Shown: positions 31,250 to 40,759, counted from the first letter of the stretch. The stretch: DNA of 64,000 nt from Mycobacterium sp. D16R12 (GCF_002013465.1 NZ_MAFC01000013.1:124001-188000); one strand, 5' to 3'. Notes: generated by a model not told the origin, from the sequence alone. Numbers and translations: made by a program.

Positions 31250-33147
31250 TGCGTCCGGCGATCAGTGCGCTCAGGGGCTGGAATCTCGATGCGCTCAGTA
31301 AGGCCGCCGACATCGCCCGCGATAACGCCCGGACGTTGGATGCGTCGTTGGACTCGTGTGACCGCGTCTTCCATGATGCCTCGGGCTGGTTTGGCAAGAC
31401 GCATGATGCGGCGCGAGTCAAGGTGGACCAGGAGCTGGACCACGGTCGTGAGGTTCGCAATGTCCTGAACCGGTTATCCGATGACGCCGAGGACGCGGGG
31501 CGAACGCTCAAGCACGCCAAGGAGTACACGCTTCAGGACGTGGACGCCGCTGTCTCCGAAGGATTCACGGTTACCGACGCCGGAGAGGTCAGCCACCCGG
31601 ACTCTGCGAAGACGCAGGCCGCCGCCGATCACCAGCGCAGGATTCAGTCGGGTCTCGACGAGGTGGCGCGACTGGACGAGATGTACGGCAGGAAGCTGCG
31701 GGAGGCCGTCAACGACCTGGAGGCCATGCGCGACGGGCAGCAGGATGTCACGTTGCCGACGGGAGAGAAGATCGATCCCGACGCACTCGTCGACCGGGTC
31801 CGGGGCATGTCCGAGGAGGAGCGCCGCGCGTTCCTGGAGGGGCTGCCCCCCGAGACGGTGCATCAGATGGTCATCGCCGACCCCGAATTCATGGGGAACA
31901 CCAATGGGGTGCCCTTCGATGTTCGCGCGGACGCCAACGAGATCAACATCAGGAACGCGCTCACCGACGAGCTGCAGAACCCGTCACCCAATCAGGCGCG
32001 GGTCGATCAGCTCAAGGCGATGCTCGAACCGATGGATGACCCGTTCGCGACTATTCCTGCCGGAGGTTCTCCCGCCGACTTCAAGGTCGATCGCAAGTTC
32101 GTCATGTTCTCCACGGAGGGCAACGGCCGGATGATCGAACAGATCGGCGACCTGAAACCCGGGGCGCCGGGTGTCGGCGTCTATGTCCCTGGCACCAACA
32201 CCAACCTCAACGGCAGTAGGAACAACCACGACTCGGCCGTCAATCTGGCCAAACAGAGCGGGTCGCCGGTCTTCCTCTATATGGAGAACGATTTTCCGCA
32301 GGGGCTGGACAAGGCGACCGACCCGTCGTACGGCTTGGCCATGGCACCGCAGCTCGTCTCGTTCGGCAAGGAGCTCGACGCGGAGGTCGCGCGTCACGCG
32401 CCCGGCACGCCCACTACCTACATTGGGCATTCGTATGGCGGATCCATCGTCGGTACCGCCGAACAGATGGGGCTGCGCGCCGACCGCGTGCTGTACGCGT
32501 CTTCTGCCGGTACCGGCATCCTCAGCACCGAGTGGCACGACCCCAATCCGAATGTCCAGCGGTTCTCCATGACCGCTCCCGGCGACCTCATCGGTGCCGC
32601 GCAGCTCGCTCCGCGGGACAGCGATATCCCCGCGAGATTCTCCCCGTTCCCGGGAGTCAATCTGGACCTTCCGCCGGTCATTCCGCGGGCTCCGGACGGC
32701 GATATCGGTAATCCGCATGCCGGTAATCCGCTTGGCGGAGATCCGGATTCGATTCCCGGGGTTACCCGTCTGGATACCGGCTACTACAGCGATGACAACA
32801 AGAATCACCCCGGTGAGGTGGTGTTCGGCCCCAACGGGCACGGCAGCTACTGGGACGATCCGAAGTCCGATGCGTTCCAGAACATGGCGAATGTGATCAA
32901 GGGCGGCGAGGTGACCACCTATGTCGAACGAGGCATCGAGTCGAACAATGTCGATATCAACCTCGGAGACGACAGCAGCTTGAAGGAATCGGTGAAGGAC
33001 ATCGCCAAGGCGTACGGAGATCAGTGGTTGTCGGGGGCCAAGATCGGCCCGTTCACGCTGCCGACCAATCCCAAATGGGAAGACCCCTACGGCAATCCGC
33101 ATGTCACAGACAATCCCGGTCTTGGCCGGAAGGTGCAAGTTCGATGA
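31249..33147 (+). CDS. Large type VII-associated alpha/beta hydrolase (DUF1023-like)
   Basis: A 632-residue protein. The N-terminal 170 residues are helical and WXG-like ('DASGWFGKTHDAARVKVDQE'). The C-terminal half is an alpha/beta hydrolase of the DUF1023 type: 'GVGVYVPGTNTNLNGSRNNH', the nucleophile elbow 'YIGHSYGGSIVG' (Ser near 395) and 'MTAPGDLIGAAQLAPRDSDI' with 'HGSYWDD' providing acid and His. This resembles mycobacterial T7SS-linked hydrolases of the Rv2079 type. It may be a secreted lipase or toxin. ATG 31249 overlaps the preceding stop; the stop overlaps the lipoprotein gene. Confidence 0.78.
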   Translation: MRPAISALRGWNLDALSKAADIARDNARTLDASLDSCDRVFHDASGWFGKTHDAARVKVDQELDHGREVRNVLNRLSDDAEDAGRTLKHAKEYTLQDVDAAVSEGFTVTDAGEVSHPDSAKTQAAADHQRRIQSGLDEVARLDEMYGRKLREAVNDLEAMRDGQQDVTLPTGEKIDPDALVDRVRGMSEEERRAFLEGLPPETVHQMVIADPEFMGNTNGVPFDVRADANEINIRNALTDELQNPSPNQARVDQLKAMLEPMDDPFATIPAGGSPADFKVDRKFVMFSTEGNGRMIEQIGDLKPGAPGVGVYVPGTNTNLNGSRNNHDSAVNLAKQSGSPVFLYMENDFPQGLDKATDPSYGLAMAPQLVSFGKELDAEVARHAPGTPTTYIGHSYGGSIVGTAEQMGLRADRVLYASSAGTGILSTEWHDPNPNVQRFSMTAPGDLIGAAQLAPRDSDIPARFSPFPGVNLDLPPVIPRAPDGDIGNPHAGNPLGGDPDSIPGVTRLDTGYYSDDNKNHPGEVVFGPNGHGSYWDDPKSDAFQNMANVIKGGEVTTYVERGIESNNVDINLGDDSSLKESVKDIAKAYGDQWLSGAKIGPFTLPTNPKWEDPYGNPHVTDNPGLGRKVQVR

Positions 33148-33653
33148 GGCGCGCGTGGACGGGCGCGGTGGCGGGACTGACGATGCTGGTTGCGGTTTCG
33201 TGTAATCCCGGCGCGGACGGCGAGCAAGGAGGCAGTAAGAGCATGGAACCTACGTCGGTGAAGATGTCCGATGCGCTGCGGGTCACGGTCGAGAATTTGT
33301 CGTTCGTCACGGCGGAGAAGGTGCAGCCGGGTGTCAACGACATCGAGCGGATGGGCTGCCGCACAAGCTATAACTCGGCCCTGCCGGAGGGCCCGCCGTG
33401 GTGGTTGCGTCTGCAACGCGATTTCGCCGACCCCACTCCGGAGCTGATCTCGGGCGTGCTGGATCGCCTGGAATCGCTGTCCAGTAAGGGGTTTCACCGT
33501 CAAGAAAGCAAGCGGCCCGAGCCCGAGCCGCAGAACAGCCGGACCTATCGCGATGATGCCGGCTACATCGTGAGTGCCCGTGAGGACGTGCGTGGCAACG
33601 GGGTCCACGTGTACGTGGTCACCGCGTCGTCCCCGTGTGCCAACGAGGACTAG
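33144..33653 (+). CDS. Putative lipoprotein of the hydrolase operon
   Basis: A 169-residue protein with lipobox 'LTMLVAVSCNPG' (Cys about residue 20) and an export signal. The mature part is beta-rich with 'ERMGCRTSYNSALPEG' and 'YVVTASSPCANED' Cys residues. ATGA overlap with the hydrolase gene shows it is the third gene of the operon; such partners may be immunity or anchoring proteins (LppJ-like), by context only. It overlaps the convergent phosphatase by 4 nt. Confidence 0.7.
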   Translation: MRRAWTGAVAGLTMLVAVSCNPGADGEQGGSKSMEPTSVKMSDALRVTVENLSFVTAEKVQPGVNDIERMGCRTSYNSALPEGPPWWLRLQRDFADPTPELISGVLDRLESLSSKGFHRQESKRPEPEPQNSRTYRDDAGYIVSAREDVRGNGVHVYVVTASSPCANED

Positions 33654-34333
33654 CGGTAAGTCACCAGATCCCGGTTGCCGCCATCGCCGAGCAGATGGGT
33701 GTGGTCGTTGAAGGTGAGCAGGCTCAGGCCGCGCTTGCCGTTGACCAATGAGGTGATTGACGAGTTGATGACAACGCGTTGTGCGGTAAGCCAATTCGAT
33801 ACGCGCCCGCCGCTATCTGTGGCCCAGAGGTCCGCGACGATCATTCCGATGACTCCGGCGGAGGTGGCCACCACGGTGTCACCGTCGCGCTTGGCAGCAT
33901 CGGTCATGGCGGCCAGCACGCGCTGCTGAAAGCGCGTATAGCTCTCTGCGTATCCACCGGATGAATCGGTGCTTGCCCATTTCGCCAGGCCGTCTTCCAG
34001 AATTGCCTGGGTGTCCCCCTTGGCGAGGCTCTTGACGGTGTTGACGGACGCCAGGCGACGCATCCGCGAGTTGCCGACAATCTCCTTGTAGTCGTACTCA
34101 TCCCAGCGGTCGTCCTGCTGCGGCTCGGATCCCAGTGCGATCGCGATGGCCTCGCCGGTCTGCCGTTGCCGCTTCATCCCGCCGTGCAGGAGCCGGGTGC
34201 CGCGCAGGCCCCGGCGGGCGAGCTCGGCCGCCACGGTATCGGCCTGTCGCTGTCCGGCGCTGGTCAACGGGCTATCGGGGCTGCTGGAGTAGTTGGCAGC
34301 CTGACCATGCCGGATCAGGTAGATGACGCCCAT
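33650..34333 (-). CDS. Histidine phosphatase family protein
   Basis: A 227-residue protein of the phosphoglycerate-mutase-like superfamily. The catalytic 'VIYLIRHGQAANY' (RHG, His9) opens the protein. 'GTRLLHGGMKRQRQTGEAIA' carries a second basic motif, and 'DTVVATSAGVIGMI' occupies the place of the second His segment but reads Ser there, so catalysis may be altered. Substrate unknown. Confidence 0.83.
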   Translation of the reverse strand: MGVIYLIRHGQAANYSSSPDSPLTSAGQRQADTVAAELARRGLRGTRLLHGGMKRQRQTGEAIAIALGSEPQQDDRWDEYDYKEIVGNSRMRRLASVNTVKSLAKGDTQAILEDGLAKWASTDSSGGYAESYTRFQQRVLAAMTDAAKRDGDTVVATSAGVIGMIVADLWATDSGGRVSNWLTAQRVVINSSITSLVNGKRGLSLLTFNDHTHLLGDGGNRDLVTYR

Positions 34334-34350
34334 ACCAGGAATCGTATCGA

Positions 34351-35034
34351 CTAGCCGCCGTCGAGGAGTCGCCGCTTCTCCGCCTCGAACTCCGCTTCCG
34401 TCAGCGCGCCGGAATCACGCAGGGCAGCAAGAGATTTGAGTTGTTCAATGCGAATGCCGTCGCCAGTGGGTTCATAGGACGAGGCCGGTTGCACGGTTAC
34501 CGGGGGCGTTCGACGGACAGCCCGTGATCTCGTCAGCAGATAGGCGATCCAGCCCAGCGCCGCGGCGCCGAGTAGTCCGGCGAAGCCCCAGGTGAGAGGC
34601 CAATATGGGCTTCCGTGTCCGAACGCGAGGCGTGGATTGACGAATCCGTTGACCTCGCCGTCGACCTGCACCTCGTACGTACCGGCGGCGGGGATCTGCG
34701 CCACCCATACTCGACGGCGGGCGTCGCCGTTCACCGTTGTCGAGCTTCCGATGCTTTCGCGCACCTGTGGTTCTGCCACCCCATCCGGCGGAAAGATGGA
34801 CAGACCGAGCTGGGGGATGAGCAATCCGTTGTCACCGGACACCCAGGAGTGGAAGCTGACGGTCACCTCGCCGGCAGGCAGTTCCAGCCGGGTGTTGCCC
34901 GGGATCTTCACCTCGCCATAGGCGTCGTACTCATCGAACACGAAGACGTTCAGGATGAGGGACACGATGATGCCGATAACCCCGCCGACGGTCATCGTCG
35001 TGAGAGTCAGTACCGAGGCTCGGCGCATGCTCAT
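34351..35034 (-). CDS. Membrane protein with C-terminal SHOCT domain
   Basis: A 227-residue protein. Membrane segments lie at about 7-30 and 150-172 ('LTWGFAGLLGAAALGWIAYL'). Between them is an extracytoplasmic beta-rich domain with 'TRLELPAGEVTVSFHSWVSG'. The last 35 residues, 'EQLKSLAALRDSGALTEAEF' and 'EAEKRRLL', are a SHOCT motif (short C-terminal helix pair). The ATG at 35034 precedes the first helix; the longer frame is not plausible. It diverges from the acyl-CoA dehydrogenase gene by 48 bp. Confidence 0.8.
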   Translation of the reverse strand: MSMRRASVLTLTTMTVGGVIGIIVSLILNVFVFDEYDAYGEVKIPGNTRLELPAGEVTVSFHSWVSGDNGLLIPQLGLSIFPPDGVAEPQVRESIGSSTTVNGDARRRVWVAQIPAAGTYEVQVDGEVNGFVNPRLAFGHGSPYWPLTWGFAGLLGAAALGWIAYLLTRSRAVRRTPPVTVQPASSYEPTGDGIRIEQLKSLAALRDSGALTEAEFEAEKRRLLDGG

Positions 35035-35082
35035 GTGCCGAAGTCTGTCACGTGCCGGGTCAACCGCCCTAGCATCGGACAG

Positions 35083-36318
35083 ATGGACTTCGCCCCCTCT
35101 GCCCGCGCCGCTGAACTGACCGCCGCCGTCCGGGAGTTCATCGACGCGGAGATCATGCCGGTGGAACGCGCGGTGCTGGCCCATCATGACCAGCTGCTGG
35201 GTGCGCGCGCAGGTACGACTGCAGAGCTCTGGGCCGTTCCTCCGGAGTTGGACGCGTTGAAGGCGAAGGCGCGCGCTGCGGGGTTGTGGAACCTCTTCCT
35301 GCCAGATCCGGAGTTGGGCGGCGGGCTGTCCAACTCCGAGTACGCGCCGTTGGCCGAGCAGATGGGCCGATCACTCTTCGCGCCCACCGTGTTCAACTGC
35401 AACGCACCGGATTCCGGGAACATGGAGGTGCTGCACCGGTACGGCAGCCAGGAACAGAAGGAAGTGTGGCTCGAGCCGCTGCTGGAGGGTGATATCCGGT
35501 CGGCCTTCTGTATGACGGAGCCCGATGTCGCGTCCTCCGATGCGACGAACATGGCCGCCACAGCCGTCGTCGACGGTGACGAGGTGGTGATCAATGGCCG
35601 CAAGTGGTGGAGCACCGGCGTCGGACATCCCGATTGCAAGGTGATCATTTTCATGGGGTTGACCGACCCCGACGCGCATCGGTACGCGCGCCACTCGATG
35701 GTGCTGGTCCCGATGGACACCCCGGGCGTCACCATCGAACGGATGCTGCCGACGATGGGGTTCTATGACGAGCCTGGCGGACACGGCGTGGTGTCGTTCG
35801 AGAATGTGCGCCTGCCCGTGGACGCTTTTATCGCGGGACCGGGCAAGGGATTTGAGATCGCGCAGGGACGACTCGGGCCGGGCCGCGTGCACCACGCGAT
35901 GCGCCTGATCGGCCTGGCCGAGGTGGCGCTGGAGCACGCGTGCCGGCGCGGACTGGACCGCACAGCCTTCGGAAAACCGTTGGTGAACCTGGGCGGGAAC
36001 CGCGAGCGCATCGCCGACGCCCGCATCGCGATCAACCAGACTCGCCTGCTGGTACTGCATGCCGCCTGGCTGCTGGACACCGTGGGCATCATGGGTGCGT
36101 TGTCGGCGGTCTCCGAGATCAAGGTTGCCGCACCGAACATGGCCCAGCAGATCATCGACATGGCGATCCAAATCCATGGTGGTGGTGGACTTTCCAACGA
36201 TTTTCCGTTGGCGGCGGCCTGGGTGAACGCCCGCGCGCTGCGGCTAGCCGACGGACCCGACGAGGTGCATCGCGGAGTGGTGGCCCGGATCGAACTGGCG
36301 AAGCACGCTACCGACTGA
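35083..36318 (+). CDS. Acyl-CoA dehydrogenase
   Basis: A 411-residue FAD enzyme with the complete ACAD fold. 'FCMTEPDVASSDATNMAATA' is signature 1 contacting FAD and substrate, 'INGRKWWSTGVGHPDCKVII', 'GRVHHAMRLIGLAEVALEHA' and 'HGGGGLSNDFPLAAAW' follow. The residue in the catalytic-base region is near 'DGPDEVHRGVVARIEL'. It carries out alpha,beta-dehydrogenation of an acyl-CoA; the substrate cannot be told. The long N-terminal helix region 'EIMPVERAVLAHHDQL' is typical of FadE10/11-type enzymes. It overlaps the convergent exporter gene by 11 bp. Confidence 0.9.
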   Translation: MDFAPSARAAELTAAVREFIDAEIMPVERAVLAHHDQLLGARAGTTAELWAVPPELDALKAKARAAGLWNLFLPDPELGGGLSNSEYAPLAEQMGRSLFAPTVFNCNAPDSGNMEVLHRYGSQEQKEVWLEPLLEGDIRSAFCMTEPDVASSDATNMAATAVVDGDEVVINGRKWWSTGVGHPDCKVIIFMGLTDPDAHRYARHSMVLVPMDTPGVTIERMLPTMGFYDEPGGHGVVSFENVRLPVDAFIAGPGKGFEIAQGRLGPGRVHHAMRLIGLAEVALEHACRRGLDRTAFGKPLVNLGGNRERIADARIAINQTRLLVLHAAWLLDTVGIMGALSAVSEIKVAAPNMAQQIIDMAIQIHGGGGLSNDFPLAAAWVNARALRLADGPDEVHRGVVARIELAKHATD

Positions 36319-37591
36319 TGGTGAGCGCGTAACGCATACCGCGGTGCAGGCTCGCCCCCACCAGAAGTCCCAGTGCGATCGAGAAGATCGCCATGCAGGT
36401 GTCGAGCAGCGCGGTGAGGTTGGCATGTCCGGTGGCGGCCACCTCGCTGACATTCACGAAGCTCAACGCCCCTGGCACCAGACACCAGAAAGCGGCCAGC
36501 AGCAACACGATTGCCGAAGGCGCACCCTTGAACCGCGCGGCGAACAGGGCAAACGGGACGACGGCGACCGCCCCGATGAAGCCCGTCATTGCCGGTGCAA
36601 GGAACAAGCCGCCGAGACGCTGGCCCAGCATGGCGACGCCGATCGCCAGAATCAGCCAGATGAGCGATCCGCGTGGTGCGGACTTGTACAGGTAGAACCC
36701 CACCGCGATCACCGGCACCGCCAGCGCGATCGTCCAACTGCCCAGCGGCGGTCCCAGTGAAGAGGGCTCCGGTGGCCCAGCCACTTTCACACCGATCACC
36801 ACGCCGAACGCCAACAGCATCAGCTGTGCGATGCCGTAGACGATGCGGGTGGACCCGGCCATCAGCTGGGTACTCGTGAGCTCCAGCGCCCCGATGGTGA
36901 GCGTCACCCCGGGGAGTACGGCGATCAGAGCCGGCGCCACCACGCGGGCAAGACCCTCGCTGGGAACATTCGCGACGATGAACGTGCTGATGACCGTCAC
37001 CACGAATGCGGCCACGGCGGGCATCGTGGCCGCCAGGGTGGGCATGGGATTGGTCGCGAGCATCAGCACGCCGACGATCAGGCCCAATACCAGGTAGGCG
37101 GGCAGCGCCGAGGAGGTCGGCGCCAGGGCCAGTCCGAAGCCGAGGGTCAGGATCGTGTGCCCGATGACGGTGAGGATCGTCCCGAAACGTGGTTTCAAGC
37201 AGCGGATCTCGTAGATTCTTGCGATGGCCTCGGCCGGTGCGATTGCCCCGGCGGCGGCCATGTCGGCGATGATGTCGATATGACCGGCCTGGTCCAACTG
37301 CGCTGTGCTACGGGTGGATTCCTCCACCTCCAGCTGCCCGGTGACGCCGTCGATCTGGATGATCAGCACCGTGGGCAGCACGACGGCGCGCAGTTCCTTG
37401 TCGGTGTATTGCGGTGCGATGTCATGCAATTTGGCCAACACCAGGTTGGTGGGCTGACCGACCTCAAGCATCGCGATGCCGAGCATCCGCAGCATCGTGA
37501 CAACCTCGGCGTCGTCGAAATGCTTCGCGTCAGCCAGTGGTACGGGCTTGTCCTTGAGAGCCTTCCGGACAAGCGCGGAGAACGTAGCCAT
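36308..37591 (-). CDS. ThrE-type threonine/serine exporter family protein
   Basis: A 427-residue membrane protein. The N-terminal cytosolic domain (DUF1212-like) contains 'MLGIAMLEVGQPTNLVLAKL' and 'RSTAQLDQAGHIDIIADMAA'. About ten membrane segments follow, in two sets joined near residue 290. This is the ThrE layout, exporting Thr/Ser. The actinobacterial family shows such a two-part structure. Start MATFSAL at 37591 is the first methionine with a sensible N-terminus. It is divergent from no close neighbour; 47 bp to the following leftward gene's end. Confidence 0.8.
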   Translation of the reverse strand: MATFSALVRKALKDKPVPLADAKHFDDAEVVTMLRMLGIAMLEVGQPTNLVLAKLHDIAPQYTDKELRAVVLPTVLIIQIDGVTGQLEVEESTRSTAQLDQAGHIDIIADMAAAGAIAPAEAIARIYEIRCLKPRFGTILTVIGHTILTLGFGLALAPTSSALPAYLVLGLIVGVLMLATNPMPTLAATMPAVAAFVVTVISTFIVANVPSEGLARVVAPALIAVLPGVTLTIGALELTSTQLMAGSTRIVYGIAQLMLLAFGVVIGVKVAGPPEPSSLGPPLGSWTIALAVPVIAVGFYLYKSAPRGSLIWLILAIGVAMLGQRLGGLFLAPAMTGFIGAVAVVPFALFAARFKGAPSAIVLLLAAFWCLVPGALSFVNVSEVAATGHANLTALLDTCMAIFSIALGLLVGASLHRGMRYALTISR

Positions 37592-37638
37592 CGGACATAT
37601 TGTCCCGGTATGCGGTGTTCGGTGTCGACCGAATCGGT

Positions 37639-38418
37639 CTATTCGTCCAACTCGCGGAGGCGATCCTCGAATACGGTCCCGCATTCTTCGATCGCGGCGA
37701 GCATCCAGGGAAGGCCGTGATAGTCCGCGCGGGCGCGGTTCAGCCAGTCGTGCACGTCCTCGTCCTCGTGGTCGTTATAGGTGCTGGGGTAGCGACAGGC
37801 CAGGGAGCCGGGCGGTGTCCACGTCATCCCATGCTCCTCGAGAAACGAGTCGACGCTGGCAAGTTCGTGTATCTCCGTGCTGAGCTCGGGAATACGGCCT
37901 GCATAAATCTGCCCGGCCGCAGGGTCGGTGAAGACGCTTGCGAATTGTGCTTCAGTGGATTGTTCTGGTCCTGTGTGATGCGCTGAAATCGCATCCCACA
38001 CGGGTTGGGCGATCAGTGCGTGCACGATGAAATCGCCGCCGAGCAAAGTGGAGGGTTTATGGCCGCCACCGTGAGGCCCAAAGGAGGTGTTCACTTCGGA
38101 ACACGTTGTGGTGCGCTCGATGACGTCGATGACCGACTGAATGCTGTTTCGTGTCGGTGGCAGTCGGGACTCGGGACGTGTGGTGTCGTCCGCGGCGATG
38201 AAGGCCCCGTCGTCGTACCGGTCCATGAAGTAGTTGAGCACTAGCGCGCTATTGGCGTCCGGCTCTGCGCCGATTGCGCCCTGCATGTTGTAGTTGCCGT
38301 GCAGGGCCAGTGTGATCGGCGTGAACGACTCGCCTATTCGCCTCAGGATCACCAACGCGGCATCCTGATACAGCAGACTGACTCCGGAGACCTGACAGTT
38401 GCAGTCGTAGAGGCCCAA
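37639..38418 (-). CDS. Conserved hypothetical protein
   Basis: A 259-residue soluble protein I do not recognise. It has several Cys ('YDCNCQVSG', 'TTTCSEVN', 'LACRYPST', 'EECGTVFE'), a short Gly/His run 'FGPHGGGHKP' and an acidic C-terminal helix. No signal peptide or membrane segment. It is followed 47 bp later by the ThrE-like gene on the same strand, so they may be co-transcribed. The LapA gene ends 7 bp upstream of its start and could be in the same unit. Confidence 0.65.
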   Translation of the reverse strand: MGLYDCNCQVSGVSLLYQDAALVILRRIGESFTPITLALHGNYNMQGAIGAEPDANSALVLNYFMDRYDDGAFIAADDTTRPESRLPPTRNSIQSVIDVIERTTTCSEVNTSFGPHGGGHKPSTLLGGDFIVHALIAQPVWDAISAHHTGPEQSTEAQFASVFTDPAAGQIYAGRIPELSTEIHELASVDSFLEEHGMTWTPPGSLACRYPSTYNDHEDEDVHDWLNRARADYHGLPWMLAAIEECGTVFEDRLRELDE

Positions 38419-38425
38419 CCGGATC

Positions 38426-38794
38426 CTAGGCCTTCAGGTTCTTCTTCGCCGCGCGCCGCAGCTGGACGATGCGCACCCCACCGACCAGGGCGGTGAGCGC
38501 CGCGCCGGTGATGGCCGCGAACAACACCGTGATGCCCAGAGGCATCTGGATCTCCCACGCGAGGAAGTGGGTGGTCGTATCCGTCAGGTTCTGCAGAATG
38601 AACACCAGCAGCAGAATTAGGATCAACAGGCCAAGGATGACGCCGGTCCAGGTCGCCGCCGCGCGGGTCCGCTTGACAGCATCTTCCTTCTTGGCGGGCT
38701 TCGTGGCGGGCAGCGGTGGCTGCTCCCCGACCGGGATGTCGATCGATGTGTCGGCAACCGGAGAGTCCGGAGTCGTACCGGGGTCACTGGTCAT
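38426..38794 (-). CDS. LapA/DUF1049-family membrane protein
   Basis: A 122-residue protein with an acidic Pro-rich N-terminus, a basic patch 'KPAKKEDAVKRTRAAATW' and two membrane helices (about 50-70 'TGVILGLLILILLLVFILQN' and 85-108). A short basic tail follows. This matches the LapA_dom family. It precedes the hypothetical gene at 38418. Confidence 0.75.
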   Translation of the reverse strand: MTSDPGTTPDSPVADTSIDIPVGEQPPLPATKPAKKEDAVKRTRAAATWTGVILGLLILILLLVFILQNLTDTTTHFLAWEIQMPLGITVLFAAITGAALTALVGGVRIVQLRRAAKKNLKA

Positions 38795-38838
38795 GTGTTC
38801 ATCATTTGCTACATGGGCGCTGATTGCAAGCGTCCCGG

Positions 38839-38885
38839 GTCGGCTTTTCGCGGAAAAGGTCGCGTGAATACCGCGAAAAGCCGAC
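38839..38885. terminator. 15-bp perfect hairpin between leftward genes
   Basis: GTCGGCTTTTCGCGG (38839-38853) pairs with CCGCGAAAAGCCGAC (38871-38885) across a 17-nt loop. It lies between the end of the dehydrogenase gene (38898) and the start of the LapA gene (38794), so it probably ends the SDR/dehydrogenase transcript. Confidence 0.6.
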
Positions 38886-38897
38886 GCTCGGCGCAGG

Positions 38898-39980
38898 TCA
38901 GGAGCGGATAGTGCCTTGGCCCGCGATCAACGGAAGGTCCAATGGTGTCAGGAAGCCGGGTTTAGCGTCGATAACCGCTGGTATCGCGTTGATGGCGCGC
39001 ATCCCGGTAGCGAGGCAGCCGCCGATCGCGCCGTCACCGGTGCGTTCGTCACGGAATACGGTCTCCTGGGTGATGTTCGGGCTGCCCTTGATCTCGATGC
39101 GGTAGGCGTCATTGTCGACCGACTGCGCCCGCGGCCAATGCGGCGCGGTGTCGTTGGTAATCCGGTTGACGTGCTCGATGACGATCTTCGGCTTCCCGCC
39201 TACCCAGCCGCGGATTTCGAATCGCACAGCGGCGCAATGTCCTGCCTCGATGGTGCCGGTGTTGGGCTCGGCGCCGTAATCGATCGCGGTTGGGGTGGCC
39301 CATTTTTCATAGACGGTATCGATCTTGTCGAGTTTGACTCCGACGGCGTCGGCGATCATCGGAATGGTGTGGCCCCAGGCCAGGATCAACACCTCGGGAA
39401 TCTCCAGCACGGCCGGCTGGTCCATGGGTGCGCCCAGTCCCATCGGCATGCTGAAATCACCGTTGTAGTACTGGTAGTCCAGAAGCTCTTGCACCAGTAC
39501 TGAATCCACCCGTCCACCGACACCGAGCAGGGTCATCGGGAACAGGTCGTTCGCGAAGCCGGGGTCGATGCCGGTGGTAAAACAGGAGGTCTGACCGTCC
39601 TCGCAAGCCTGCTTGACATCGGTCAGCATCTCGGGCGGGCATACCTGCGGGTACACCCATGGCGTCATCGCGGTGGAGACGATGTTGTGCCCACTGCGAA
39701 GCGCCCGGGACATGTTGTCGATGTTCTCCAGTGCGTACTGCGCCGTCGGCCCGAAGTACGCGACGGTGCCCTCGGTGCCCAACGCGGCGTCGATATCGGT
39801 GGTGGCCGCCAGTCCGATCGGGTGGCTACCGGCCAGGGTGCCCACATCCACGCCATCCTTGGCGGGATCGTGCACCAGGACGGCTGCCAGCTCGAACACC
39901 GGATGGTCCAACAGCTCGCGGATCACCAGCTTGCCGACAACCCCTGTGCCCCAAACGATGACGGGATACTTATCACTCAT
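38898..39980 (-). CDS. NAD(P)-dependent dehydrogenase (DapB/2,4-diaminopentanoate dehydrogenase-like)
   Basis: A 360-residue protein starting with a Rossmann motif 'YPVIVWGTGVVGKLVIRELL' (GxGxxG) and 'AVLVHDPAKDGVDVGTLAG'. It contains 'TTDIDAAL...' and 'VSTAMTPWVYP' segments as in dihydrodipicolinate-reductase-like oxidoreductases that mycobacteria have in many copies. The substrate is unknown. It overlaps the SDR stop by 4 nt (start of this gene within 39977-39980), so both belong to one operon divergent from the TetR gene at 40830. Confidence 0.8.
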   Translation of the reverse strand: MSDKYPVIVWGTGVVGKLVIRELLDHPVFELAAVLVHDPAKDGVDVGTLAGSHPIGLAATTDIDAALGTEGTVAYFGPTAQYALENIDNMSRALRSGHNIVSTAMTPWVYPQVCPPEMLTDVKQACEDGQTSCFTTGIDPGFANDLFPMTLLGVGGRVDSVLVQELLDYQYYNGDFSMPMGLGAPMDQPAVLEIPEVLILAWGHTIPMIADAVGVKLDKIDTVYEKWATPTAIDYGAEPNTGTIEAGHCAAVRFEIRGWVGGKPKIVIEHVNRITNDTAPHWPRAQSVDNDAYRIEIKGSPNITQETVFRDERTGDGAIGGCLATGMRAINAIPAVIDAKPGFLTPLDLPLIAGQGTIRS

Positions 39981-40759
39981 GCGAAAAACTCTCCTGCGTT
40001 GACGAATAGGGTCTGTCCGGTCACCATGCGTGCCCGATCAGATGCGAAGAACACGACCGCGTCGGCGACGTCTTCATCGGCGGGCATCTCGCCCAGGGGG
40101 AACTTCGCCGACAGTTCCGCCAGCACCTCCGCTTCGGTGATGCCGCGCTGATGGGCGATCAGACCGATGTACAGCTGGATGGGCGGCCCGTACATCCATG
40201 TCGGGACGACCATGTTGAGTCGAATCTTGTGTGGCCCCAGCTCCTTCGCCAGCTGATACATGGCGTTCTGTAGGGCTCCCTTGGATGTCGCATATGCGGC
40301 CTGGGGCAGCTGTGGATGGAACGCCGATTGCGAACCGATGAAGACCACCGACCCGCCGTTCTTCTTGAGCTCCGGTACGGCCACCTGAACGAGTTGGAGC
40401 GTGCCAACGACGTTCGTGCTGAGCATCGCCTGCCATTGCGCCAGATCCGCGCCCTCGATGCCGCCGAACACGTCCTCCTTGGCCGCGACGTTCACCAACG
40501 CGTCTACCGCGCCGAACTTTTCAACGGCAGTATCGATGAGGCCTTGGCACGCTTGTGCGTCGGTGATGTCGGTGACGGCCCAGGCGGTGGTGGCCCCCGT
40601 GTCATCGAGTTCGGCCGCGAGGCTCGTGAGGTTTTCCCGGGTGCGCGCGCCGAGCACCACATTCGCGCCGTCCTGGTGCGCTTTGAGAGCGACCTCGCGT
40701 CCCAACCCGGTGCCCACTCCGGATATCACCACCGTTTTTCCGGAAAGAAGTCCTGTCAT
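39977..40759 (-). CDS. Short-chain dehydrogenase/reductase
   Basis: A 260-residue SDR. 'VVISGVGTGLGREVALKAHQ' is the TGxxxGxG-type cofactor motif, and the catalytic residues occur as Ser in 'VFIGSQSAF' and 'YATSKGAL' (YxxxK). Length and layout are classical. It starts at ATG 40759, first gene of a leftward operon with the dehydrogenase at 39980. A TetR gene faces it across 70 bp with an inverted repeat, so it is probably repressed by that protein. Substrate unknown. Confidence 0.9.
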   Translation of the reverse strand: MTGLLSGKTVVISGVGTGLGREVALKAHQDGANVVLGARTRENLTSLAAELDDTGATTAWAVTDITDAQACQGLIDTAVEKFGAVDALVNVAAKEDVFGGIEGADLAQWQAMLSTNVVGTLQLVQVAVPELKKNGGSVVFIGSQSAFHPQLPQAAYATSKGALQNAMYQLAKELGPHKIRLNMVVPTWMYGPPIQLYIGLIAHQRGITEAEVLAELSAKFPLGEMPADEDVADAVVFFASDRARMVTGQTLFVNAGEFFA

